Origin: Bacillota bacterium
GTDB taxonomy: Bacteria; Bacillota; Clostridia; Lachnospirales; CAG-274
Direction of reading: 5' to 3'
DNA length: 50,603 nt
NCBI GenBank assembly: GCA_017460805.1
Contig: JAFUAF010000049.1
Span: 1-50,603, forward strand
Positions within the stretch are counted from its first letter, which is position 1; each line of letters begins with the position of its first letter. The position numbers were made by a program, and so were the translations under genes. Positions 33,881-45,300 of the stretch are shown piece after piece. A model generated the notes under the pieces. It saw nothing but the letters and a program-made list of their open reading frames with translations, was not told the origin of the DNA and did not search any database.

Positions 33881-34339
33881 TTATAATATCTTTCTCATAT
33901 AAATAACATCGGGCATGGGATTATTGTAGTAAGACTCGGTTTCTTCAAAGCCAAGTTTTTTGTATAAGCATATCGCACTTTTCAGCGGTTCTATCGTATC
34001 AAGCACCATTTCGGTATATCCATCTTTTTTTGCTTCTTTTATTATTTCTTCCGCAAGAAGTTTACCTGCGCCGCATTTTCGATATTCGTTCTTAACAAAA
34101 AGACGTTTCATTTCGCACCTGCTGTCACTATGCTTATGATAAGCAACACAGCCTGCGATCTCGCCTTTGTCGGTCTGCGCACACAGCAATCTTCCATTCG
34201 GAGGAAGATATTTTGATTTTAGGTCATAAAACTCCGCTGCCACATTTTGAAACGATAAGTCCCTGCCGAGTTCCGTCAAATATTCTTTCAAAAGTTGTCC
34301 TATCTCGTCTGTATGAAGTTCGCCGTCAATTACTTTCAT
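33881..34339 (-). CDS. GNAT-family N-acetyltransferase
   Basis: A 152-aa single-domain acetyltransferase. The acetyl-CoA-binding motif A is MKRLFVKNEYRKCGAGKLLA, close to the consensus V.P..RG.G.G..L, and motif B is VLDTIEPLKSAICLYKKLGF. The substrate (amine, antibiotic or protein N-terminus) cannot be inferred. It is monocistronic with its own promoter (34383-34411). A 77-bp copy of its middle lies at 32043-32119, on the far side of the MATE gene, showing that a second copy or a duplication once existed. Confidence 0.9.
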   Translation of the reverse strand: MKVIDGELHTDEIGQLLKEYLTELGRDLSFQNVAAEFYDLKSKYLPPNGRLLCAQTDKGEIAGCVAYHKHSDSRCEMKRLFVKNEYRKCGAGKLLAEEIIKEAKKDGYTEMVLDTIEPLKSAICLYKKLGFEETESYYNNPMPDVIYMRKIL

Positions 34340-34382
34340 ATCCGTTTTCTCTCTTTTTTCGCGCTTTTTTCGTGATTATTGT

Positions 34383-34411
34383 ATTATATCACAAAAATTC
34401 GCAGCATACAA
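34383..34411 (-). promoter_or_regulatory. promoter of the GNAT gene
   Basis: On the minus strand, TTGTAT (34406-34411), a 17-bp spacer and TATAAT (34383-34388). Confidence 0.7.
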
Positions 34412-34440
34412 ATGTTTTATTCTCAAAATAAAAATAAAAA

Positions 34441-34478
34441 GAACCGTTACGCAGGTTAAACTTACTGCGAAACGGTTC
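34441..34478 (-). terminator. terminator of the SCP2-like gene
   Basis: GAACCGTT/AACGGTTC arms with an inner GCAG/CTGC stem, followed on the minus strand by TTTTTATTTTT. It lies just after the stop at 34497. Confidence 0.9.
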
Positions 34479-34496
34479 GTAAAAAAGGGGGCTGTT

Positions 34497-34889
34497 TTAT
34501 TTGACGGTTTTCTTACGGGAAACCTTTGGTGCTGTTTTATTAGCAGGTGCCGCAGCTTTAGGCTCTGCCTTTTTCCTTGCTTTCGGGATAGATGCAAGAG
34601 CAGGCTTTAATACAGCGATCTTGCTGTCATTTCCGTAAAAAGGAAGTGCATCGGCGGTTTTATTTTCAAGTGCGGCAATAAGTTCTTTGGAATCAATATT
34701 TACGCAAATATCGTTATCCTTATAGTCATAAGGCTGCACATTTATCTTTCCGTCTGCTATTTCCGCATAGAAAGCACCGCTGCCGTCACCCAACACATTG
34801 AACTGCACGGCAATGTGTTCGGAAATATCCTTGACCTTTGCCTTTGAAAGTCTTTCGCTTGCTTTTGTAAACATATCTTCGTAAGTCAT
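34497..34889 (-). CDS. SCP2-like sterol/lipid-carrier-fold protein with basic tail
   Basis: A 130-aa protein. Residues 1-95 fit the SCP2 fold (ISEHIAVQFNVLGDGSGAFY, GKINVQPYDYKDNDICVNI, then the LIAALENKTADALPFYG helix), a small hydrophobic-ligand carrier. The last 35 residues are rich in Lys, Ala and Pro (KARKKAEPKAAAPANKTAPK), a tail that could bind nucleic acid or acidic polymers. The ligand in bacteria is generally unknown. It is monocistronic with a consensus promoter and terminator, and AAAGGATG lies before the start. Confidence 0.8.
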   Translation of the reverse strand: MTYEDMFTKASERLSKAKVKDISEHIAVQFNVLGDGSGAFYAEIADGKINVQPYDYKDNDICVNIDSKELIAALENKTADALPFYGNDSKIAVLKPALASIPKARKKAEPKAAAPANKTAPKVSRKKTVK

Positions 34890-34935
34890 AAAAACACATC
34901 CTTTCGTTTTTATATATCGCTATTATATTATCAAT

Positions 34936-34964
34936 ATAATACACCCAACTACAATTATTGTCAA
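34936..34964 (-). promoter_or_regulatory. promoter of the SCP2-like gene
   Basis: On the minus strand, TTGACA (34959-34964), a 17-bp spacer and TATTAT (34936-34941). Confidence 0.8.
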
Positions 34965-35021
34965 GTTTTGCGAAATTTTTTTGAATTCCTGTTTTTCCTG
35001 CTATTTTAGCATATCTCGTTA

Positions 35022-35050
35022 TTGGCACCATATACCGTATGTGTTATAAT
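35022..35050 (+). promoter_or_regulatory. promoter of the unknown gene at 35082
   Basis: TTGGCA (35022-35027), a 17-bp spacer and TATAAT (35045-35050) with a TG-type extension. Confidence 0.8.
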
Positions 35051-35081
35051 ATCCTTAACAAAAACAAGGGAGGGTTCAATA

Positions 35082-35567
35082 ATGGACAGCAACACAGCTA
35101 TTGCACTGGAAATAATAGAGGAACACCGCAGGAGACTTATTGACTATATCAATGCAACTATTGACAGCCTTGAAAATATACTTGTCGGAACCAGCGGCAA
35201 GGAAGGCTTTACGCATCCGCTTGAACTCAGCCAAAATCCTAAAGTATTTATAGGCACAAAGCCAAGAAAAATGCACATTGGTGATAATATTATCGACGTC
35301 ACCCACTGGAAGGATATTGTAGAATATCTGTTGAAAGACTGCTGCAAAACAAAAAATGAAGCCATGAAGAAATTATGCGGCACTCTTGCGGGGCATAAAC
35401 GACTTATCCTTTCCGCAGAACCCGAAAAGCTCGACAAACCGATGAAAATAGCCGATAACATATACTTTGAATCTTATTTCGGCACGGAATATCTGCTCAC
35501 AATGCTTTTTAAAATACTGGACTTATCCGAATATGATTATCATGCTGTTACGGTGGAACTCAAATAA
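35082..35567 (+). CDS. uncharacterised soluble protein
   Basis: A 161-aa protein from the ATG at 35082, preceded by AAGGGAGGG. A longer frame begins at 35022 but that lies within the promoter. The N-terminus is a helix (ALEIIEEHRRRLIDYINATI). A central segment, FTHPLELSQNPKVFIGTKPR, leads to a helical part with KDCCKTKNEAMKKLCGTLAG and an acidic C-terminus. It shows no signal peptide, membrane segment or catalytic motif I can name. It is monocistronic and shares a bidirectional terminator with the convergent resolvase. Confidence 0.75.
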   Translation: MDSNTAIALEIIEEHRRRLIDYINATIDSLENILVGTSGKEGFTHPLELSQNPKVFIGTKPRKMHIGDNIIDVTHWKDIVEYLLKDCCKTKNEAMKKLCGTLAGHKRLILSAEPEKLDKPMKIADNIYFESYFGTEYLLTMLFKILDLSEYDYHAVTVELK

Positions 35568-35570
35568 AAA

Positions 35571-35605
35571 ACGGCACGGAGAAACATCACATTTCTCCGT
35601 GCCGT
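35571..35605. terminator. bidirectional terminator
   Basis: ACGGCACGGAGAAA/TTTCTCCGTGCCGT stem with a 7-nt loop, flanked by an A-run on the left and TAATTTTT on the right. It can therefore end both the plus-strand unknown gene and the minus-strand resolvase. It is nearly identical to 32018-32050. Confidence 0.9.
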
Positions 35606-35610
35606 AATTT

Positions 35611-36210
35611 TTATGCAGGTATCTTATTTAACTCACGTTTTATGCGGTAGTATGTACTCGGACAGCAGCCTATCTCAAACATTGCTTCTTTTTGCGTTAT
35701 TTCCTTGTTTTTGACCTTTTCAAATATCGGGGCATATTTATTTACATCATAGGTCTGAGGCCTGCCGAAACGCACACCGCGCTCTTTCGCTGCCGCTATG
35801 CCCTCGGCCTGCCTTTGGCGTATATTGATACGCTCATTTTCGGCTACATAACTGAGAAGCTGAAGCACGATGTCCGAGATCAGCGTACCGATCAGGTCTT
35901 TATTTAAACTTGTGTTTAGAATCGGCATATCCAGCACGATTATATCCGCGCCCTTATCCTTTGTTATAAGCTGCCATTGCTTTATTATATCCTTATAGTT
36001 TCTTCCGAGACGGTCAATGCTTTTTATCACAATGCAGTCTCCTTTATGTATGCGCTTTAATAAACGCTTGTAATTCGGGCGGTTAAAGTCCTTTCCGCTT
36101 TGTTTGTCCGTCAGTATATTTTCGGGCAGTACGCCGTATTCTTTCAGTGCAATAAGCTGTCTGTCCGTGTTCTGTTCTCTTGTTGATACTCTTATGTAGC
36201 CAAAAATCAA
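35611..36210 (-). CDS. small serine recombinase (resolvase/invertase), copy 3
   Basis: A 199-aa protein related to the two at 22.7 and 24.5 kb, with nucleophile S9 in GYIRVSTREQNTDRQ, and IKSIDRLGR, LIGTLISDIVLQLLS and RQRQAEGIAAAKERG. The C-terminal helix-turn-helix is ITQKEAMFEIGCCPSTYYRI. The start is a TTG codon at 36210, with AAAGGATG upstream. Its leader (36211-36320) lacks the CCCGA/TCGGG palindrome of copies A to C, so it belongs to a different cassette type. It lies directly after the giant element protein and may be the resolution function of that element. Confidence 0.9.
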   Translation of the reverse strand: MIFGYIRVSTREQNTDRQLIALKEYGVLPENILTDKQSGKDFNRPNYKRLLKRIHKGDCIVIKSIDRLGRNYKDIIKQWQLITKDKGADIIVLDMPILNTSLNKDLIGTLISDIVLQLLSYVAENERINIRQRQAEGIAAAKERGVRFGRPQTYDVNKYAPIFEKVKNKEITQKEAMFEIGCCPSTYYRIKRELNKIPA

Positions 36211-36324
36211 CCGTTATCACATCCTTTCATAATTTTATTGACTATCTTTTCGGTTTTTGATAAAATATCCGTAAAGTCCTCAAAAATAAACGGTAAAGGA
36301 GGCTCTTGAATATTTTACATACTT

Positions 36325-36354
36325 AAATATCCCGCCGAAAATGACGGGATATTT
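36325..36354 (-). terminator. terminator of the giant polyvalent gene
   Basis: Perfect 10-bp arms (AAATATCCCG / CGGGATATTT), followed on the minus strand by a short T-rich stretch, 14 bp after the stop codon. Confidence 0.85.
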
Positions 36355-36367
36355 TTATGCTTACAGA

Positions 36368-39300
36368 TCAGCGGGAATATTTATCGCTTCTGCCGGGGCT
36401 CGATTTATCGTGTGAATGTTCGTCACTTCCGCTTGGCGGTGTATCTTCCCCGTCATCGGCAAATATCCTGTTCAATTCCTCCAGACGCTGTTCTTTTATT
36501 TTCAGTTCTTCAAGCTGAGGGAACGGCTTGTCAACCACTTTCTTTGCTTCTTCAAGTGCCGTTTCCGTTTCCGCAAGCCTTAGCTTATGTCTTTCAAGTT
36601 CTTCGGGCAGCTTTTTCAAGGCGTTTTCAATTCTTGTAATGTTGCCGAAAGCGTCAGCCCCCACTTTAAGTGTATGCGATACAGCACCCTTTAAAGTGAG
36701 TTCGTAGCTATTCTCCCTTGCGTTGAAAGTCACTGACATATCAAAGCCCTTGTATGTACCCACATCCTTGTTATGTTCGCCGAATTTAAGGCTTCGGCAG
36801 GCTTTCAGCAAGGCTTCCGCCGCTTCTTTCTTGTCGGAATAGGTAATGCCCGTTACCGTCATTTCCTTAAATTCTTCGGATTCGTGTGCCTGTACAAGTG
36901 CTATATCCTTTGCTATACCCTCGATCTGTGCTGTATGGAACTTTATCTTCTGCGGATATTCTTTTGCTATGTTGTTCTGCTGTTTACGCTTTGTTTCCTT
37001 ATATCCGCTGTATATCATGCGAAGTCTGCCGACCTCTATATCAAGATCCATTTTTTCTTTTATTCGCTCGTCACCCGATGCAATAGCCTTTATCTGTGCA
37101 TAGCTCAGTACCGCTTCATCCACATCTTCCGCACTTCTTGCGGGAGACTTGCTCGTCATTATCTGAGATATAAAGCGCTGTTTATTTTCAACAAGCTGGT
37201 AGAGATAACTGTCAAATGTATTCTTTGTAACATAGGTGAATATCTTGACTTTCTTATTCCTGTTTCCTCGTCTTATGATACGCCCCTCTCGCTGATTGAG
37301 ATCCGAAGGTCGCCACGGTGTATCAAGGTGATGCGCCGCTATAAGTCTTTCCTGTGCATTTGTACCCGTGCCCATTTTTGAAGTGGAACCGAGAAGTATT
37401 CGTATTTCTCCGCTGTTGACTTTTTCAAACATTTTCTGTTTTTGATCGTCAGTTTTACAGTCATGGATAAATGCTATTTCTTCTTTCGGCACACCCATAT
37501 TTACAAGTTTCTGTTTAATATCATCGTAAACATTAAACTCTCCGTCATAATGCGGCGTTGAAAGGTCGCAGAATATCATCTGCGTACTGCGGTCGGGTTT
37601 TGTTTCATCCCAGATATTGAATACATTGTTTATACACTGATTGACCTTGCTTTCAGTATCATCGGGCAGCAAGGGGTTGGCAAGCCGCTGATCGAGTGCC
37701 AGCTTGCGGCCTTCGTTTGTTATCTTCAACATATTGTCAATGGTGGGATCAACATGTCCCTGTCGTACTGCCTTTGCTCTTTCCGCAAGTGCATCTATCA
37801 TTTCTATCTGAAAATCACTTGCTTCGGTCGCTACGGTTATATATTCCGCTTCGGGTACGGGCAGTTTAAGCATATCGGGTGTTTGAATATCCGCCGTTTC
37901 CTTAAACAACTTCATAAGTTCGGGGATATTGAAGAACTTTGAAAATCTTGTTTTCATTCTGTAACCCTTGCCTTCCGGGGCAAGTTCAAGTGCCTGTGTG
38001 GTCGAACCAAAACTTGAAGCCCAAGCATCAAAGTTATCAAGGCCAAGTTCTTTCAGCTTTTCACGCTGCAAGAAAGTCTGCATAATATAAAGTTCCACCA
38101 TTGAATTGCTCAAAGGTGTTCCCGTTGCAAATATGCAACCTTTTGAATCTGTAAGTTCATCAAGGTATCTGCATTTCATAAATACATCCGATGCACGCTT
38201 TGAGGGATTGGAACTGTTTATACCCGCAACATTGGACATTTTTGTATTGAAATTGAGATTTTTGAACAGATGTGCTTCATCAATGTACATTCTGTCAACG
38301 CCCAGTTCTTCAAAAAAGACAACGGAATCTTTGTTTTTACCGTCATACAGCTTTTCAAGTCTGTCCTGCAATGCTTTCTTTTTGCTTTCAAGCTGCTTTA
38401 TACTGAAACCGTTGTCACCCTCGTTATCGCTCATTCTTTCGATAGCCGCAACAATATCGTTGATCTCGTCCTGCAAATATCTTTCCTGTCTTTCGGGCGA
38501 GATCGGTATTTTTTCAAGCTGATTATGGGATATAATAACAGCATCATACGAGCCTGTCGCTATTCGTGAACAGAAACGCTCTCTGTTGGCTTTTGAAAAA
38601 TCACCCTCTGCGGGCAAAAGAATATTTGCGTTTGGATAAAGTTTCATAAAATCACTTGCAACCTGCTTGACTATATGTTTCGGAACAACGATAAGGCTTT
38701 TGTGACAAAGTCCCAGACGCTTGCTTTCCATAGCAGAAGCTATCATCTGATAGGTCTTGCCTGCACCTACGCAATGTGCAAGCAGAGTGTTGCCGCCGTA
38801 TATCGTCCTTGCGATGCCGTTTAACTGGTGTTTGCCGAGTTTTATATCCGAGTTCATTCCAACAAGGTTAAGGTGACTTCCGTCATATTCTCTCGGTCTT
38901 ACCGAATTAAATTTTTCGTTGTAAATTTGGCAGATGTCCTGTGTCCTTTCATAATCATCAAACAGCCACTCCGCAAATGCCGCCTTTATTTCTTCCTGTT
39001 TCTGCTGTGCGAGCAGTGTTTCCTTTTCGTTGAGTACGCTCTTTTTCTTGCCGAATTCATCTTCAACAACATCCATTACCTTTACGGGTTTAAGATTAAG
39101 TGTATCCTCTAATATCTTGTAAGCATTTACACGGCTTGTACCGTAAGTTTGGCTTGCCTGCACCGTATAAGCGGCGTTATAATTGCTCTTATTGCTGATG
39201 CCGTATGTTGAAGTTTCCGCATCATAAGCAACGGTAACGGTCGAATTGTCTCCACCCCTGCTTGCAAATGGATTTCTGTCACTTTCTCTCCACACATAAT

Positions 39301-42300
39301 CAGATCTGTTGGAATGCGGCGTATCAAGAAGCTGATACATAAATTCCTCATAATAGTGAACAGGCACCCAAGTAGAACCAAGCTGTACGGTTATTTCTTC
39401 GGGTTTTAATTCTTCCGGCTGCACCGACTGGAGAAACTCTACATTTACGGCGTATTCCTCATTTTCAACTGCTTTTAATTTAGCTATTTCAAGTTTTTTA
39501 CGAACATTGCCCGATAAGTATTCATCGGCATTTTCATAATTGCCTGTTTCGGGGTTCTTGAAAATTACGCCCTTTAGATCTTCGACAATATCCTCAACGG
39601 TCTTTGAACATAACCGGGACATAAATTCAAGATCGACATGTGCCTTTTCGGATATGCTGACCGCAAGTGCTTCAACGGCAGTATCAACGCTTTCTATGGG
39701 GACATAATGCTCAATGGTACGCTTTGTGAATATATCCGCCTTGCTGATAAGTTCGCCCTTTTCATTGACATTTTCAAGGGATGCAAGCAGTTCGGCAGTA
39801 TCGTCAAGCCTGAATGCCGCACGGTTCAGCTTATTGGTTATAAGACCGTATTTATCGGTAAATTTGTCATACTCCGTATTCAGCTTTGACTGTAACTTAT
39901 GCAGTGTTTCATCGGAGCAGCCCTCACGCTGTGCAGTTATAAGTTCCTGCAATACACCGCTTAAATGCACAAGTGCCTTGACACGTTCCGCCTTTTTCCC
40001 GTCAAAATCCTGTTTTTCCATTATATCGTTGTCACGGAAATAAATCTCATCATCAATGACCGCATAGCAGAAATTACGGTAGTTTTCAACAATAATATCG
40101 TTTTCTTCCCGAACCGACATCAGATCTTCCGATATGTCATAGCTGTTTTGTCTGTATTCGCCCTGAATATTTTTGACGATATAGTCCAGATCTTCGGATA
40201 AACTTCTGTAATCACGGGGTTTGCAGGTCAAGTCAAAACCATATTGGCTTGAAACAACACCGAGGTCGCCCGCTATCATTTCGGGGTGTTCGGCAAAATA
40301 GCTGTTTATATAAATTTTGTTGCCGTAATCCACAGCTTTTTGAGTGTATAGATCCTCGTCGATCTCCTTGACTTTTACCCAACTCGGCACATTTTCATCT
40401 TTGCTTAAATCGAGAGGTTCTTCACGCTTCTGCAAAAAGATAATATCTGAAACAACTTTTGCATTGGCATTGGAAAACACATTGTTGGGAAGTCTAATAG
40501 CACCGATAAGCTCGGCTCTTTCCGCTAAATATCTTCTCACGGTATCATCGCGCTTATCAAGTGTACCCTTTGATGTGATAAAAGCAACTATGCCGCCGGG
40601 GTGAACTTTATCCAAAGCCTTTTTAAAGAAATAATCGTGTATAAGGTTTCCTCGTCTGAATTCCGTATCCGACAGCTTGTAATTGCCAAACGGAACATTG
40701 CCGACTGCCACATCAAAAACATTGCTTGTAAAACCTGTTTTTTCAAAGCCTTTTATCTGAATGTTGGAATTGGAATATAACTGCTTTGCAATGCGTCCGG
40801 ATACAGAATCCAGCTCAACACCGTAAAGTTTTGAATCTTCCATACTTTCGGGCAGCATACCGAAAAATGCACCCACACCCATAGACGGTTCAAGAATACG
40901 GCCACCGGCAAAGCCGAGATTTTCAAGGCCCTTGTATACGGTCTCTATAACTTCGGGCGGTGTGTAGTGCGAATTTAATACCGATGCCGATGCGGAAGCA
41001 TATTCATCCTCGGTCAGAAGTTCTTTTAATTCCTTGTATTCCTCTGTCCAGTTTTCACGAAAAGGCTCAAAAGCCATTGAAATGCCGCCCCAGCCGACAT
41101 ACTTTGCAAGAACTTCCTGCTGTTCGGGTGTGGCCTGTGCGCCGCTTTCTTCTAATTCCTTTAATAAACGGATAGCCGCAACATTGTTTTTGAAACGCTC
41201 TTTCGGACCCGCAACATTGAAGTTATAATCGGTTATCTTGTAATTCTGACCCTTGTTTGCAAAAGAAAAAGACCCCGTTTCTTCCTGCGGTATAGCACCG
41301 AGTTCGGAGTCTGTAAGATCATCAAAATATTCTATTGTTTCCCTTGTAGATTCTGTCTGCTGCACATATAAATCAAAAGCCTGTTCTACAATATCCTCAT
41401 CACCAAGAATATCATTAAATGCCTTTTTTATCTTGTTTTCTTTTATTTGGTCTCCCTGCCAGCCGTGCATACGGTTCTCATTAAATGCCTTGACTATATC
41501 GACAAGGTTATCCGTGCCGACAATATCTTCAAGTTTCTGCTTAAAATCAGCCATTGAATGGTTGGGAGTGTCGGGAATATCGGTAATTTCCATATTCCTT
41601 TCCTCCTTCACAGGCATGTGGTTTTCCCATTCTATCGCAGAAATACCGTAGAGAGTACCGTCCATTGAAGTTTCCAGTATGTCATTTGATCTCTCAACAT
41701 AATCGGCAGTATTGTTTCTGTGAAGCTCATACACGCTGAAATTGTCTATAAGCTCCTTTGCCTTATCGGAAGTTACGGGCAGTATGCCGTTCCAAGTATA
41801 GCCGTATTTATTTCTGTCCTCGATAGTTACAGACGGATCAGGCATATTTTTGAGTATTTCTTCGGAAAGAACATAGATTTCTCCGTCCTGTTCCTCTTTG
41901 GCAAGTTCTGTATTCAAGGACTTCTCCCATTCTTCCGCTTCTATGCCGTACATAAAGCTGTCAGATATTTCATCGGCAGTTTCCATCAAATGTTCTGTAT
42001 TATCATCACCAAGTTGATAAATGCTGTGATCGTGTTCAAACAGTTCTTTTGCTCTATCGGATGAAAGCGGCAGCATACCGTTCCAAGTATAGCCGTACTC
42101 ATTTCTGTCCCCGACCATCATTGTAGGATCGGGCATGTTGTTGAGTATAAAATCCGATAAGATATATTCTTCGTCTGCGGTGTTTTCTGTCGCGTCAAGA
42201 TAGTTTTTTAAATCTTCCGTATCAACGGTATATCTGATGTTTCTGTCCTGTAAGATAGTTTCCACAAAATCTGCGTTTTCAAAATCGACCTCAAGGGACT

Positions 42301-45300
42301 TATAAAGCTCCGACCACTTGACATCATAGCCGTTGTTTTCCAGATGTGCCTTTAACTCTGTTATCTGTTCGGCATCGGCTTCTATGTTTATCTTTACAAG
42401 AGGAAGTTCGTCCGAGGTTTCAATATTTTCCGCCGCATTTTCGGGTTCTTTTTCAACCTTCGGCGAATCAAGCTCAAATACTTCTTCTATAAGAACGGTA
42501 TAGCCTGCTTCACGCAGTTCTTTGCAGAAATCGTCTTTTGCAAAATCGGGGAAACCGCACATATCATCGTTATTTTTTCGGGTGAGTGTCAGACCGAGTG
42601 TTTCGGCGGCATTTCGGGCATTTATACCATAAAACTCCCAAAAGTCACCGACTTTACGCATTGTTATAGATCCTCTGTCCATGGGCTTGTCAATGCCGTT
42701 TATTTTCAGTATTTCCTCATTAAAAGCATCTTCAAGCGGAAATTCACCCTCAACCTGTTCGATCTTCTTTGTTTTCGTATTTAACACAGCAAATCCGAGA
42801 TAATCATCGTCAAGATATTCTTTGCCCGCCTTAACTGCCTCGCCAAGTGTGGCATATTCAAGTTTATCATCAATTCCTCCGTCAAGGCCTGCATTGGTTA
42901 TTACCTGATATATTTTCTTGAACTCTATGCCTTTGCTTTTCAGCACATCCGTTACGGTTTTTACTGCATCTTCAGCGTCCGAATTATAGGCATCAACTTC
43001 GTATGTGCCTAAATCATTGATAACACCGCATACTGGTATGCCGTTATGATATATCTCTGCAACAAGGTCATAGCCGCCGTTTGCAATTTTCCATTCTCCG
43101 TCGGGAGATTCAATTACAGTATCATCACCCGAAAAGAAACGGTCAACTATATCTTTCAGCCCCATCTGCTTTTCAACGAAAAATTCGGGTATGTCCGCAA
43201 AACCTATATCATCCACAAAGTGAGCTGTTTCGTTACCGTTTTCGTTTAAAACAACAACATCGCTGACGGAAAGTGAATGACCTGTGAAATCATCTGGTCT
43301 TTCCTTGTTAAATATATAAAACAGCTTTTCCAGCTTATCATCTGTTGTATAATTATCCTTGCTTTCAAGTTTTCCCTCATACACAAGGTCATACCGGCTC
43401 ACATCGGGTTCAATGCCCCTGTTGTAAAGCGAACCATAAGGCTCAAAGCGTATACCTCTGTTTTCGGGTGTGTTTTTCATCTGGTATATCTTATATTCTG
43501 TCGTGCTGTTTTCGATAAAATCTTCGGGATATACGGGCTCAAAGGGTTTACCCGCAAAAGTAAGGGGATATTCTTCTTCATAACCCGATAAGGTGGAGTC
43601 CATAAGGTTTGTAAGTTCGATAAAATCATCCGTATCAAAGGCTTCTCCATCATCCAAAATTTCTTCCTGCGATTCCGTCCATACATTTTCGCTTGAAAGC
43701 AGACTGTATATCGCATTGTTTCTTGTAAGATATAAAAGCGAATCGTCATCATTGTTGTAATTGCCGAATTTATCTATGTTTTCGGTCTTGCCGAGAAAGA
43801 TGCCGTCATGCTTATCCATAATGACAGACATACCTTTATATATGCTTTTCTCCGTCATACTGAGTTCAACAACATCCATATCTTCTGGATAAAAAGGCTT
43901 TATAAGGCGGCTTTCAAAAGTTTCCTTAAGGTCAATAAGCACTGTGCTTTTTATCTCGGTAAGTTCTTCAAAATCTTCTCTTGTAAATCTGCCGTCTGCT
44001 ATATATTTTTCGGGAGCGGGTTCAATGCCGCTGTTCTTTGATAAAAGCGTAAACATATTTTTGTTATCCGATATATGAATGATCGAATCATCGCTGTTAT
44101 CATATCTGCCCGCATCATCAATATTTTTGGTTTCACCCATAAACACCATATCGTTATATATCATTACGGAATATCCGTCATATACGCTGTAATTCAAAGA
44201 AGAAGGCTCAATAAAGTTTTCGTCTTTTTCCTGTACAATTTCTTCTTCAACAGGTTCAAACGGCTCACCGTCAAAGGTAGGCAGAGCAAGCTCTTTGAAT
44301 CGTGATAAAACACCGTTTCGGAGGGCTTCAAATTCTATAAAGTCCTCTTTTGTGAAAACTTCACCGTCCATAAGTTCGGCTTGTGTTTCTGTCCAACTGC
44401 AATGCTGCCTTAACAGCTTATAGATATTACTGTTGGAAGATACAAAAACAAGGGAATCATCGCTGTTGTCATAACCCTCGCCGGGGGTGTAGTTTTCTCT
44501 TTTGCCGAGATAGACATTATCGTCTATATCCTGCATAACCATCATACCTTTGTAATTGCTGTATACTGCATCATAGACACGCTGCATACTGTTTTCGGGT
44601 TCATCGGTGCTTACAATGGGTTCGCCCGCAAATGTTGGTATTTTTAAAACCTCATATTCTGCCGAAAGTTCTTTATGTAGCTCCTTAAACTCATCTACAT
44701 CGGCATAATTGATAATTTCTTCATCAACCATCTCATCAAGTGTTTTGTCATAATCGCAGTTAAATGAAAAAAGCCCGAACATATTATCAAATTCGGACAG
44801 CTCATATAGAGAATTATCACTGTTATCATATACACCATAGAAACCGTGGCTTGAATAGTTTTCCTCTTTACCGAGATAAACGCTGCCGCGAGGATCCATC
44901 ATTACTATCATATCCTTATATATGCTTTTGTTATAATCATATATAAGTTCTTTATCCTTTCCGAGTTTTGAAGCATCGGGAATATCTGCATCCTTTATCT
45001 CGGAGATTTTCATTTCGCTGTTAAAAATATAATCAAGTGCATCATCAACGGAAGAACCGAAATTTTGAACATAAACATTTTTTGTTATGTTGCCGTTCTT
45101 TATCATATCGGCACGCATTTGGAAGTTACCATCATCACCGCTTAATATACAACGGTTTACAAGATTGTTTTCCCTTGCGTTCTCGATAACGGAAGTATTG
45201 TCATCATCCTCAAAATAAATAACTTCCCCGATATTTAAGGCAAGTTTTAAATCGTCACGGCTATATGTTTCGGGTTCTATCTTCCGGCCTGCAAAAGACG